NCBI RefSeq assembly: GCF_000499845.2
Contig: NC_023756.2
Location: forward strand, 33,688,763-33,752,762
Direction: 5' to 3'
DNA: 64,000 nucleotides
Source of the DNA: Phaseolus vulgaris
Lineage: Eukaryota > Streptophyta > Magnoliopsida > Fabales > Fabaceae
A program made the position numbers and the translations under genes. Below, in pieces: positions 1 through 10,545 of the stretch. The notes under the pieces are model-generated. The model saw only the letters and a list, made by a program, of their open reading frames with translations, was not told the DNA's origin and did no database searches. Within the stretch, counting starts at the first letter, position 1; each line of letters starts with the position of its first letter.

Positions 1-2317
1 CTCCAATTAAATTATTGTTTCGTAAGACCAAAGCTTCCAAATTAACAAGAGTACCCATGGACTTTGGAATCTCTCCTGATAATTTATTATTGCTCAAATC
101 AAGAAATTCTAACGAATTTAAATTTTCCCAACAGTCGGGAAGTTGTCCCATTATTTGATTATTTGCCAAATCCAAAGTGCGGATATTTGGAGTTGCTATT
201 TTTCCACACACGAATGCATTTATATCCGAAATATCATTGTTGGAAAGATCCAATGAGTCAACTTGTGACAAAAAAGCCGGAATTTCTCCTTCAAGTTTAT
301 TTGAATTTAGAATGAAAACAATTGTCAAATCATCATTATTAAGCTTGATTGGTAAATCTGGAATGGCACCTTTGAGACTGTTGCAAGAAATATTCATCTC
401 ACTTATAAACTGTAACTTGTTCCAAAACCAATGTGGCACAAAGTCATCAATCCCCGCATCAGAAATATCTAGAAAGGTTAACTGACTTTGAGTCTGGAGC
501 CAACTTGGGAAGCTAGGACCCAACTTGCAAGAAGCTAGTCCTAAACTAAGTAATTGGAAAGGTGGAAGCCAAGTTGTAGCAAACTTTAGAGACAATGAGT
601 TGTCGGTTAAGTCCAACCATACCAATTTAGACAAGTTTGTGAGATGGAATTCATTGACTTCACCCTTGAAGTAATTCTCGTTTAGGAAAAGACACTTCAA
701 CTCATATAGCAACCCAATGCTTTTGGGTATTTCTCCAGTTAACTGATTGTTGGAAAGATCTAAATACCTCAAAGATGTAAAGACTAAAAGATTAGGTGGC
801 AGCATTCCGGTAATCCGGTTGAAAGATAAATCTAGAGTTTGCAATGAAGAATTTTGAATGAAGCTAGGAAGTTCCCCACTGAAGTTGTTGTAACTAAGGG
901 ATAAACTTTGCAATGTGCTTATATTCCCAAGGGAAGATGGAACCTCACCTTGCAATTTGTTATGAGAGAGGTCAAGATATTCAAGAGTGTTAATCACTTC
1001 CCCAAATCCACTTGGAATGGGACTTTCAAACAAGTTATCCGAAAGATCAAGGCTACGAAGATTGGCAGTGTAGTTAAAAATCCAATGAAATATAGCTGGT
1101 GATTTTAATAGATTAGAGGAGAGATGAAGAGTGAAAAGTGAAGGCAGGGACATTTTAATGGAAGCAGACGACATAAGAAAGCTTTGGTCAATAAGGTTGC
1201 AATGATTCAGATGAAGTTCTTGTAGTTTGGAGCTGAAGTTGAACAATAACTGAAGTGCTGATGAAGTCAAAATATTATGAGAGAGATCAAGGATAATAAG
1301 AGAAGTGGAAAAGTTGAAATCAGAACGAAACAAAGATGAAATATCATTATCAGAAAGACTGCAATTAACAAGCCTCAACTCCCTTAAGTTTGGTATAAGC
1401 TCATTGATCATATGACAAGAGGAGCCAAAATCAGGAAACGATGTCAAGCTTAGTGTTCTTAATGAAGAGAGAGAAAATAACCAATTTTCATCTTTTATTT
1501 TAAGACCAGAACGACCACCAAGTCTAAGAGTGTGCAAGAGAGGAAGATTTCCAACCTGAAAAGGGATAGCTCCAGAAAATGATTTTTCACCAAGATCAAG
1601 ATACCTCAAGTGTGACAGATTTCCAAGTTGATAAGGGATTTCTCCTTGGAGATTATCATTGTCACTTAGATCTAGATATCGTAATCTTGTAAGCTTCCCA
1701 AGTTCAGAAGGGATGGTTCCCTGAAGATTTGTTTCTTTAAGATCAAGATACTTCAACTTTGAGAGATTTTCCAGTTGAGAAAGGATTGCTCCGTCGAGAG
1801 AATTTTCTTGAAGATCAAGATACTCCATCTTGAAGAGATTTCCCAATTGAGAAGGGATTCCCCAAAAAAAGTTCCCATATGATAGATTAAGATATCTTAA
1901 GTTTTTGAAGGAGCCCATTTGCTCTGGGATTTGACTGCCACTAATATCAAGATGAGAACTAAGATCCAAATATTCCAATTTTTGCAAGTCAACCAATAAA
2001 GTGAGATTGAATGGACCAATCAAATAATGCATAATTGAGCCACGAAGATCAAGTACTTGTACATGAGCTGTTACATTGTTGCATTGAATGCCTTTCCATT
2101 TACAACAATCTGTGTTATTTTCATCGTCCCTCCACGTTGAGAGCATGCCATATAAATCTAGGACACTTTGTTTGAAATTGAGGAGTGTTTGTCTCTCCCT
2201 CTCTCTGCATTTCACATATGAACTCTGTGATGGGGAGTTGAATCCGAGAATGGAAACTTTGGTATGCGTAAGGCACACAAACACCAGGAACAATAATTTG
2301 AGCAAGTAACTGGCCAT
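1..2317 (-). CDS. RLP gene A: LRR receptor-like protein, C-terminus outside window
   Basis: Cell-surface receptor-like protein of the Cf/EIX2 type, expected to sense an extracellular ligand and signal through a partner kinase. The ATG at 2317 begins MASYLLKLLFLVFVC, a typical signal peptide. It is followed by an LRR N-cap (CRERE...LLNFKQS, then a CC pair before WKGIQC) and continuous plant-type LRRs with LDLS/IPxxLGNLxxL repeats up to the edge. Frame was checked near 1288, 703, 250 and 22 and stays open, giving about 772 codons in the window. By comparison with gene C, roughly 300 residues (last LRRs, island, membrane helix, tail) lie to the left. The sequence is closely parallel to genes B and C, so this is a tandem family. 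I infer an intact gene but cannot see its 3' end. Confidence 0.93.
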   Translation of the reverse strand, partial: MASYLLKLLFLVFVCLTHTKVSILGFNSPSQSSYVKCRERERQTLLNFKQSVLDLYGMLSTWRDDENNTDCCKWKGIQCNNVTAHVQVLDLRGSIMHYLIGPFNLTLLVDLQKLEYLDLSSHLDISGSQIPEQMGSFKNLRYLNLSYGNFFWGIPSQLGNLFKMEYLDLQENSLDGAILSQLENLSKLKYLDLKETNLQGTIPSELGKLTRLRYLDLSDNDNLQGEIPYQLGNLSHLRYLDLGEKSFSGAIPFQVGNLPLLHTLRLGGRSGLKIKDENWLFSLSSLRTLSLTSFPDFGSSCHMINELIPNLRELRLVNCSLSDNDISSLFRSDFNFSTSLIILDLSHNILTSSALQLLFNFSSKLQELHLNHCNLIDQSFLMSSASIKMSLPSLFTLHLSSNLLKSPAIFHWIFNYTANLRSLDLSDNLFESPIPSGFGEVINTLEYLDLSHNKLQGEVPSSLGNISTLQSLSLSYNNFSGELPSFIQNSSLQTLDLSFNRITGMLPPNLLVFTSLRYLDLSNNQLTGEIPKSIGLLYELKCLFLNENYFKGEVNEFHLTNLSKLVWLDLTDNSLSLKFATTWLPPFQLLSLGLASCKLGPSFPSWLQTQSQLTFLDISDAGIDDFVPHWFWNKLQFISEMNISCNSLKGAIPDLPIKLNNDDLTIVFILNSNKLEGEIPAFLSQVDSLDLSNNDISDINAFVCGKIATPNIRTLDLANNQIMGQLPDCWENLNSLEFLDLSNNKLSGEIPKSMGTLVNLEALVLRNNNLIG

Positions 2318-2397
2318 AGCGTTGTGTTATGCTCTAAACCTTGGTATGAATAAAAGAGCAAACACAAGCATTACAAATATGATTTTCTCCGCAAGAG

Positions 2398-2490
2398 GAT
2401 ATAAATAGTTGGCATACATGATGCTTAATTTCTTGGCCATGTCTTTATTGACTTTGCAAGTGAAGTAAGGAAGAAAGTTTCAAAGTTCAA
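2398..2490 (-). promoter_or_regulatory. Promoter of RLP gene A: TATA box and conserved W-box block
   Basis: On the minus strand a TATTTATA box lies at 2407-2400, about 83 bases from the ATG. Just upstream, 2441-2485 is a block (GTCTTTATTGACTTTGCAAG, then AAGGAAGAAAGTTTCAAAG) that recurs before genes B and C. It contains TTGACT at 2448-2453, the W-box core bound by WRKY factors. Function is inferred from conservation and position. Confidence 0.6.
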
Positions 2491-4362
2491 ATTTTGTAAA
2501 TGAAAGGAAAAATAGATATGAAAATCACATTAACTTTAAAACTAAAACTAATCCATTTAAAAAATAAAGCATGATGAACTAAAACAAATGGAAATTATCA
2601 TTTTGTATATGCATGTAGGAAATTAACCCACAGCCAATAATTATATAAGCTTCGTTGTTAGGACTCCTACGGTTATGTGAAACCAAAAAAATAAATAATT
2701 ATCTTATTATGTCCTTTATATTTTTCAGACATTTTAATTTAATGATCTTATAATTGTTTTCCTACTTTTGCAATATTTATTATGTCACGCTCCCATATTA
2801 AATATTCTTGAAATAACGATTCTTTTAAAAAAAATTATATAAAAATTAATAAATATATGGATAAATATTCAGTTGACTACATAATTCATTTTTAATACAA
2901 TAAGAGTAAAAAAGAAAAATCTTAATACAAAAATATTATTTCCGTTATTTTGTTTGAACTCTGGTAGTGGTTAAGGTAGTTAAGGAAATATTTGATTTAT
3001 TAATCATTAACTGTGTTTAAATAAAATTAAAGTTTGTGTGTATTAATTTTTTTTATTATATTAAAAATAAATATATCAATATTGTTATACTGAACTCACT
3101 ATTTACCTTAAATATAAGAGTTAAATTGATTATAGTAGTATTTTAGTTAAAAAGAATAAGATCCCCTTCGTTAAAATCCATTTATCCTTTTCTTTTCTTT
3201 TTTTCATTAATTACAAGAAAACATGAAATTAGTTTTTAAATAATAGTCTTGGGTTAATTTTTTTAAAAGTTTAAAAACATAAAATTATTTTTACATTACA
3301 ATAATCTAAATAATTGGTAGTTAAAAATGTAGCTAATTAGATATTAATTTAAAAATTATTTAATAATAATAGATATTAATTTAAAAATTAATTTATTTTT
3401 AGTCTTTAAAATATCTCTAATTTAGTCACTATAACAATTAATTATTTTTTTCTCTAAAATTAATTTTTATTTAGTAATTTTCTTGTAGCGTTAATTTAAT
3501 TTTATATTATGTAAAATATATGTCGGTTCAGAAATTAAATATTATGTAATTGTAATAAAATTTTAATGATATATGATATTATTTAAATAATATATCTATT
3601 TTTATTTTAAATTTATTTTAGTAAAACATACTTATTTAATATTCAGAATATTAGAAAACAACTAAGCATCCTTAATCATCTCGCCCTCTCTAACACAAAC
3701 TTCCGCTGTCTACACCACAAAATGGGTTATATCATGTAGAAACCATATTCCCAGCAAGTCTTCGTCTTAACAAGATCACATAAACAACTTTGAATGCATT
3801 ATTTGTTGATTTTCCAAGTCCTATAACCCTAAAATATGGGTTAGAAAATTAAGCACGTCAATCACATCAATTCATTATCGTTGTGGAAAAACTGTCATCA
3901 CCTATTAAATTTCTGTACTTTCGTTGAATGTTGATTGATGCATGGCTTCATCACGGGAGACTTCAACTTTACTGGAACACGTTGCCTGCAGATAGCCTCG
4001 TTTTCATTATGAAGTGTTTCCTATTAGGTTCTCTTTGGATTGAGGAGAAAATTTGAGAGTAGGATTTGGAGTGATTTGAGAAGAAAGTGTAAAGAAAGTG
4101 AGGTTGTTTGGATTAAAGTATATTAGAGTGAATTTGTAAGTAAAGTTTATTGAAGTTTGTGAGTGTTATGATAAGATTTTTATTTATTTTTAAATATATA
4201 AAATGTAAGTTTACAAATTTATCCTTTCTTTAAAAAATATTTAAATAATAAAATATGAGACTTTTTGTATAAATTATAGTTAATTAAAATTTTATAAATA
4301 TATATAAAAATATTTTCCTAAAATCAAATCAAATAAAAATAAAAATTAATTTTTATTATTGT
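2490..4362. other. AT-rich intergenic DNA upstream of gene A
   Basis: No gene seen. The part from 2500 to about 3540 is homologous to 20940-22410 upstream of gene B, so it belongs to the duplicated RLP unit. It contains the small CACTA-like element at 3209-3490. From 3660 to 4360 there is unrecognised AT-rich sequence. Confidence 0.6.
3209..3490. mobile_element. Miniature CACTA-like element
   Basis: The left end carries TTACAAGAAAAC. The right end, read inverted, starts CGCTACAAGAAAA, close to the CACTACAAGAAAA terminus of plant CACTA elements. The 282-bp interior is AT-rich and non-coding. A related left end (CTACAAGGAAAC near 22297) sits at the matching place upstream of gene B, so the insertion probably predates the duplication. 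No clean 3-bp target duplication is visible. Confidence 0.4.
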
Positions 4363-5669
4363 TGTAACACCCCATAATTTACATATAACTATTATAATAA
4401 AAGTTCTACCAGATTCTATACAAACTTGGAGTTTTTCAAAACATTCGTAATACATTATTAGGATTTGTAGAAATACAAATATTTACATATCCATAGCTCA
4501 AAAATAAAACTCTAAAACCTATAAGGCTGTCCTACACCTATATGGTCATCTGCTTGTGTACATAGTACAGTCATCGCAATTCAAACACAACACAAAAAGT
4601 AAGGGTAAGCTAGTGCAAAGAAAATCCATAACATAATTCATGAAAATAGAACCAATTTAGACTAATAATTTATAAACATTTCTTTAAATGATTTCATGTA
4701 AAATTTCAATACCAATTCTATCATTCATATAGACCACACATGGATCTATTTTCAATCATAATCATTGGATTTCATTTCAATCCCACTTCTTCTTCCGGAA
4801 GACTCATTAAGTATGCCCCTACCAGAGACTAACACCTGATCCAAAGATTACCAGCGAATCCAATTGAAAGGATCGGGGTAAGTTCAAACATCCAATACCA
4901 AGTGTCTACAGTGGGACCTAGTGTGTATGAACTCCCTCTCAGCTTCTCACCATCTAATATCTTAGTCTACATGGCTTAGATCATTAGTGAAGCCAAAGGA
5001 TCTCCGTTAAACATAGGCTTTTCATACTTAACGTACCATCAAACAACAACTCATACATTATCCCAAATGTATGACATCAATTTCATACAATTTACATCAT
5101 TCGTATATAATACATATCATTCAATCACATAACATTTAAAAATTCATGTCATTCCAGAACTTTTCCAACGTCAAAAACAATATTTAACTCTCAGACTATC
5201 AAAATAACACCCCTGCAAGAGAAATTCAATATTGGGACCACGTCCCTTCCGCATTCAGATCTTCTATCCTAGGGTACTATTAAAATTTAAATTTAGCTTC
5301 CCTTACCTCAATTGCTTGCTTTCCAAGCAACTTTTAGAATTTTATTCCCCACACAAAAATTCAGTATATAGTAGAATAAGTTGAGAGGCTTAAACTTCTC
5401 AACTGACCCCATCAAGATTGATGACTAAATCTTAAGGAAAAACAGATAATAAAAGATATGTAAAAATGAACTTACTTTGTTTAAAAATCTAATCGGGTAG
5501 AAATGTTCCTTAACTCCTCAGCTACAGCGTGGTCCGATCAGATTCTAGAATATATGAAGATTGAGAGAGAAAATTAAGAAAAAGAGAGATAAGAGAATAT
5601 GGAGAGAGAGAAAAAAAAGGAAGAAAATGGAACGGAGGGGTCTGTAGCTATTTTTAAAACGTTGTTACA
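4363..5669 (-). mobile_element. Solo LTR of a TGTAACACC-type gypsy element
   Basis: The 1307-bp segment begins TGTAACACCCC and ends GTTGTTACA. It shares long stretches with the LTR at 62096-63495, including the CTTCCGGAAGAC region, the ACCAGAGACTAACACCTGAT region and the GGGACCACGTCCCTTCC region. Flanks are ATTGT and ATTCT, a target duplication with one mismatch. No internal retroelement sequence adjoins it, so it is a solo LTR. Orientation follows the right-edge copy, whose coding part is on the minus strand. Confidence 0.8.
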
Positions 5670-6480
5670 ATTCTTAATATTATTATTTAATAAATTTATT
5701 TTAATTATTATTAAGTATGTAATTTATATTTATTTTTATTGTTTATAATTTATTATCATTATAGTATATATATATATTTTTTTTTTTGTTATTTTATAGG
5801 TATAAAAGGTCAAGGGTAATTTTGACTTTCTCGTAATATTATGTAAAACTTTTTTGGTTTCTTTGCTTTTCTTCGCTGTAGATAAAAGATTGCTTTTACT
5901 ACTTTTCTGCAAGTCATTGTTTTTCTTTCCTCACAAATGAACAGATACAAATGCACATTTTAATCGCTTTTCAATCTGAGCTCGGATGCAAACAAAGCAT
6001 TAGTGTATTTCTTCGTTATTCATGTTACATATGCCAGGATTCTAAAGTTGAGTTTCTTTGTCTTTCCACTTCACCAATTCTATGCCAATCACTTATCCAA
6101 ACACGCACAGTAATTGTATTTTCATTCGAGTGGAGTAATTACCTGAATCCAAATAGTAAAGAGAAAGTGGGAAAGGAAAGAGAAGAAGAGAAAGAGAATT
6201 CAAAACGAATTTATTTGAATGGAGAAAAAATGAGAAGAAAGTATATTTAAATTTATTTTAATATATTATAAAAACAAAATATTAATATTATTTTATTATT
6301 TAATACTTTTTGTGGTGAAATGTATGCTCCCTCTCTCTCATATTGCTATTATATTTTTGTAAGGAGTTGACAACATTTATCTGTTAATAAAGTTTGTTTA
6401 TAAATATCATAAAGACAACATTAATATTGTATAGTTATTGTGTGTAGCAATAAAATAATAATGAATATCTTAAAGGATGA
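5670..6480. other. Intergenic AT-rich DNA
   Basis: No gene seen. Contains a short TA run near 5765 and purine-rich stretches at 6150-6240. Confidence 0.5.
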
Positions 6481-7275
6481 GAGTTGGTAGTTGGGTTCTC
6501 ATGATGTGGGAAGTGAAAGGGTGGAAACTTTCCAAGTTGACCCGTTTCATTAAGTAGAGGATTGGGCACCACTTTGAAGGGTTGTTACTCGTAACTCGAC
6601 TTTCTCTCCACGAGGACCTCGGCGTGGGAGTATGTCGAGATTCCTTCCATGATGATCTAGGCGTGTAGGTAAGAGGAGAGTTCGCTCTTGTCGGACAGAA
6701 AACTCGGGTGAGAGTGGTTGGGATTCTACCGTATACTTGGTGAAATTTTTACCGCCCTGAATGTAGTCATCATCCCTTAGGGTGAGTTGATCATCTAATG
6801 CCTGAATTGTTCGACTTCCCTTTGGGGTTTCTCTTTCAAGGGCATTGTGTGTTTCTCCATCTTGTCCAGTATTTGATCGAGGGCGGTCTCTATTGTTTTT
6901 TTTTCATGTTTTCCTCATTCCTTCGGAGTATGACCTCTAATTGGGCATTCATGTTTTTTTGTGAGAGGTTCAGTGTTACAGTGGTCTTGGGGTAGTGTTT
7001 TATCAGAGCCCTAGGGTAGACGCCAAATGTTCTTATTGAAAATGTGTTTGAAAGATGTTGTAGCGAGGATCTCCATATCCTTCTACAAGTGAACCTTGAT
7101 ATCCCTTTAAACATCCCTTTTATTCGTCGGTATACCAGATTGTTAAATATTGGTGTGCCTTCCTAGTGTCGAAGGTGGTAAAGAGGTCAATATACCCTCT
7201 TGTGTGGACTCTTTCCCCGAAAAACCCGAGCAGTGGGTCGGGGAAGGATTGTATCTGCGACTAGTGCGTCCAACA
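6480..7275 (-). mobile_element. Fragment of a Ty3/gypsy element: 5' LTR and leader
   Basis: On the minus strand a segment bounded TGTTGGACGC...AATAAGAACA (about 7275 to 7028) is followed by ATTTGGCGTCTACC, which resembles the primer-binding region directly after many plant gypsy LTRs. Downstream, 7027-6480 resembles untranslated leader and gag debris with no open frame. LTR limits are approximate and no target duplication was found. Confidence 0.45.
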
Positions 7276-8209
7276 TTGATTGATATTGATGCCCATATAA
7301 AATTCATTTATATCGATTTCTCGCATATAAAATTATTAAGAAAGTCTCTTAAATATTGATTCCTCACATATTTATAAAATCTCTTTATCGTTACAATTAG
7401 ATGTTGATAACAATTAATATTTCAAATCTATTCCTAACATTTAAATATGTTAAGCATTATCGTTTAGGTTAGAAATTTATAAGTACTTTTCAGTCAAATC
7501 TAAGGATCAAAATCATGGTAAACAAGCCTTATGAATAAAACGACAATACCAATCATCAATCAAGAACAAAATATTATATTTAAATATCACCTCAATACAT
7601 AAGAGTTTGAATAGATTACTCCCAATCCCAAATGGTAGAATTATCCACCCATGTTGGTCATTACAAGCATGAAAAGCAAGAAAAGAAGATTCAGGATGTT
7701 TCTCCTTGACGGTTGCCTCATCTAGGGTTTTCTATCACCTTCTCTTCTCCCAATCAATTTCTGGAATTTTGCCTCACGCCTCATATTTAACTTAGTTGGG
7801 CTTGGGATAAGTGACTTCTTGCCTGGGCATGATTGGGCTCGCTTGGGCATGATTGAGCTCGCTTGGGCAAGTTGGACGAAAATTATCAACCCATCGTCTC
7901 TGGAGTAGTCTCACTTGGGTGAGATCCTTTGGGAGGCTTCTGGCTTAGGCGAGTTTGGGCGAGTGTTGGAACGTTCCAGGTTTCCATTTTTTATCTTGTA
8001 TATTCTCCTTTTGCTCTTTTATCTCCATTTTTTCCTAGAATATGAAATTAACATAAATTTCAGAATAAATCATTCTTATTCGTATCATAATCACAAAATA
8101 TGTAAAAAAGTTTAAATTAAAAAATTAGAGGTTAAATTATAGTTATTTTATCAATAAATATACATAAGTGCCTATATTTTAATATGAAATATTACTAAAA
8201 TATGACACT
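7276..8209. repeat. Degenerate repeat DNA with CTCGCTTGGGC motifs
   Basis: No gene seen. At 7800-7970 the sequence repeats GCTTGGGC(A/G)-type words (GGGCTCGCTTGGGCATGATT and variants), very like 58970-59190 near the other end of the window. Probably the untranslated part of an old retroelement; the class was not identified. Confidence 0.4.
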
Positions 8210-8491
8210 TATTAGGCATCCAATTGCATATTTCATTGAAAAATTACATGTTGCAACTCTTAATTACCCCACCTATGATTAAGAGCTCTACGCACTTGTG
8301 ATGGCCCTACAGACTTGGGAACACTACCTAGTGTCTAAAGAATCTGTCATTCATAATGAGTCTTTGAAGTATCTTAAGGGACAACATAAGTTGAACAAAC
8401 GCCATGCAAAGTGGATGGAATTTCTAAAGCAATTTCCATATGTTATCATATACAAGATGGGTAGTACAAACATTATGGCAGATGCTCTATG
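8210..8491 (+). pseudogene. Ty3/gypsy RNase H fragment
   Basis: Translation reads LNYPTYD, a stop, then [16 protein letters not shown], and continues to the motif [11 protein letters not shown] that ends gypsy RNase H (usually N..ADALSR). The D/stop in the first motif and the isolated position show a dead fragment. The matching integrase follows only after a roughly 940-bp insertion, so this and 9431-10544 are halves of one element. Confidence 0.75.
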
Positions 8492-9430
8492 ATACAAACC
8501 CAAGCAAGCAGCGGATAACTAGGGACAAAAGCACCTCACAAAAAGGTCAGTCATCTCAATATGCAAAGTTGGGCCCCACCAAACCTCGAGGAAGCATCAA
8601 TAGAAGAAGAAGCTACAAACCAAAGTATCAGAAGTTCTTCCTGCTGGTCTTCTTAAATGTTTAGAAAATGCTGTAAATAAGTTGGGCTCATTTGAGGGGT
8701 CCAAATAGTATAAATAAGCTAGAATAAAGTACCTTTAGCATAATAGGGAATCTGGGTAGCATTTTAGCTTGTTCTTGGCCCTTTAGGAAGACTTTTTGAC
8801 CTAGTTTCTAGAAGGACAGGCCTAGGATGCGGGTTTAACTTAGTCAAACCCTAAGGATGCCCATTTTTTCACTCTTCCCATCCTACCCCTTAAGCTTGCT
8901 CTCCAAGGCTCCTTCACCTATAAATAAGGAGGCTTATCTCATGTATTTAGATGTTGAATGAAAAGTAAAGTTACTATACACAAATTGTGTTAGAGTGTGT
9001 GAGCATTGTCTCCCTAAACCTATGTCTTATCTTGTGAGAATTTGAGAGCTCTCAAGTGGCAACATTCACACTTATCTTCGAGCAAATCACCAATCCAAGT
9101 GGCATGTTTCACCCTCTCAATTTCATCTCCTAAGTTTCCTTTCACTCACCTTTTTTTTTTCCATTCCATTTCCATTCCAATTTCAATTCCAAAATATGAC
9201 TTGTTCTTGTTTTTGCTCCTTGAATTCAATTTGGCCATTTATGTTTGCTTAGCTTTCCTTGGTTTAATTCCGCACCTATATTGGCATTCATTTTCACCTT
9301 TAATTGTGTTTTTTCTTTTGGCCTTATTGAAATGAACCTTCACATCTACTTAACACTTGTTAAGTTAATGTCCAGTGAGAATTATCCTTAGGTTTTTTCA
9401 CTCTTAATTGTTTAACAATCTCAATCTTAA
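8492..9430 (+). mobile_element. Probable solo LTR inserted in a gypsy pol gene
   Basis: About 940 bp of non-coding sequence separates gypsy RNase H from integrase, where the intact gene has only a short linker. It starts TGATACAAACCC directly after the ADAL codons, has a plus-strand TATA box (CCTATAAATAAGG, about 8929) and a CT-rich part downstream, as in plant LTRs. The right boundary is near 9425-9440. I could not fix a target duplication, so solo LTR is inference. Confidence 0.5.
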
Positions 9431-10544
9431 ATCTAAAGTTTGATTTGCCCTATTTTCTAAACTTGGAACCCAAATTCTTGGATTTGAAAACATACCTGAA
9501 CTTTATGAGAATGATCAGGATTTTGCATCCAGCTTTGCTAGCTACAAACTTAGAACACAAGTAGATTTTTTATATTTCTGAGGGATATTTGTTTAAAGAA
9601 GGAAAACTTTGTATACCTCAAGGAACATATAGAAAACTCCTTGCCAAAGAGTCACATGAAGGAGGTCTTATGGGTCATTTTGGAGTTGATAAAACTCTAG
9701 ATCTTTTAAAAGGAAAATTCTTTTGGCTCCATATGAGAAATTCAGAGACATTGTCATAGATGTATCTCATGTTTAAAATCTAAATCTAAGACAATGCCTC
9801 ATGGAATTTATACTCCTTTACTTCTTGCTTGTGCTACATAGGAAGATATTGGTATGGATTTTATCTTAGGGCTTCCAAGGACACAAATAAGTTTTGATTC
9901 CATCGTTGTGGTAGTGGATAGGTTTAACAAGATGACTCATTTTATACCCTGCCATAAAGGGGATGATGTTAATAACATCTCCAAACTCTTCATTAGAGAA
10001 ATGGTTTGACTTCATGGTCTACCTAAAACCATAGTTTCGAATATAGATCCAAAATTGTTAGCCATTTCTAGAAAACTCTTTAGGAAAGACTAGGAACTAA
10101 ACTGGATTTCTCAACCTCTTGTCATCCTCAAATTGATGGACAAACAGAGGTAGTAAATAACTACTAATATTTCTTCATTTGAAAATGTATATGGTTTTAA
10201 TCCTCATACTCCTTTGAATTTGTTACATTTACCTAATCCACGTGAATTTGTGCATAAGGAAGTGGTAACAAAAGCTGAATTTGCAAAAGAATTACATGAG
10301 AGGATTAGAAATCAAATACATAAGCAAAGTGAGAAATACATGAAGCGTAACAATAAGGGGAAAAGGGAGATAGTTTTTAATGAGTTTGGGTTTGGCTTCA
10401 CCTTAGAAAAGATAGATTCCCTATGCAGAGGAAGTCTAAGCTTAGTCCCTGAAGAGATGGTCATTTTCAAGTCCTCAAGAGAATTAATAATAATGCTTAT
10501 CAGTTGGCCTCACCAATCACTTGATTGCTCTTTCTTTTCCAAGT
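9431..10544 (+). pseudogene. Ty3/gypsy integrase remnant
   Basis: Successive frames read KLGTQILGFENIPELYEN, then the HHCC zinc-finger region (ESHEGGLMGHFGVDKTLDLL), then the core with [28 protein letters not shown] and HGLPKTIVS. A C-terminal piece covers 10214-10540 (NLLHLPNPREFVHKEVVTKA). These are gypsy integrase hallmarks. Several stops, lost residues in the zinc finger and a gap in the core after QPLVILKLMD make it non-functional. It ends against the copia fragment at about 10545. Confidence 0.8.
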
Positions 10545-10545
10545 G

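Noticed and set aside
5951..6250. 99-residue plus-strand protein
   Set aside because: Ends in low-complexity Lys/Glu stretches from purine-rich DNA and has no domain.
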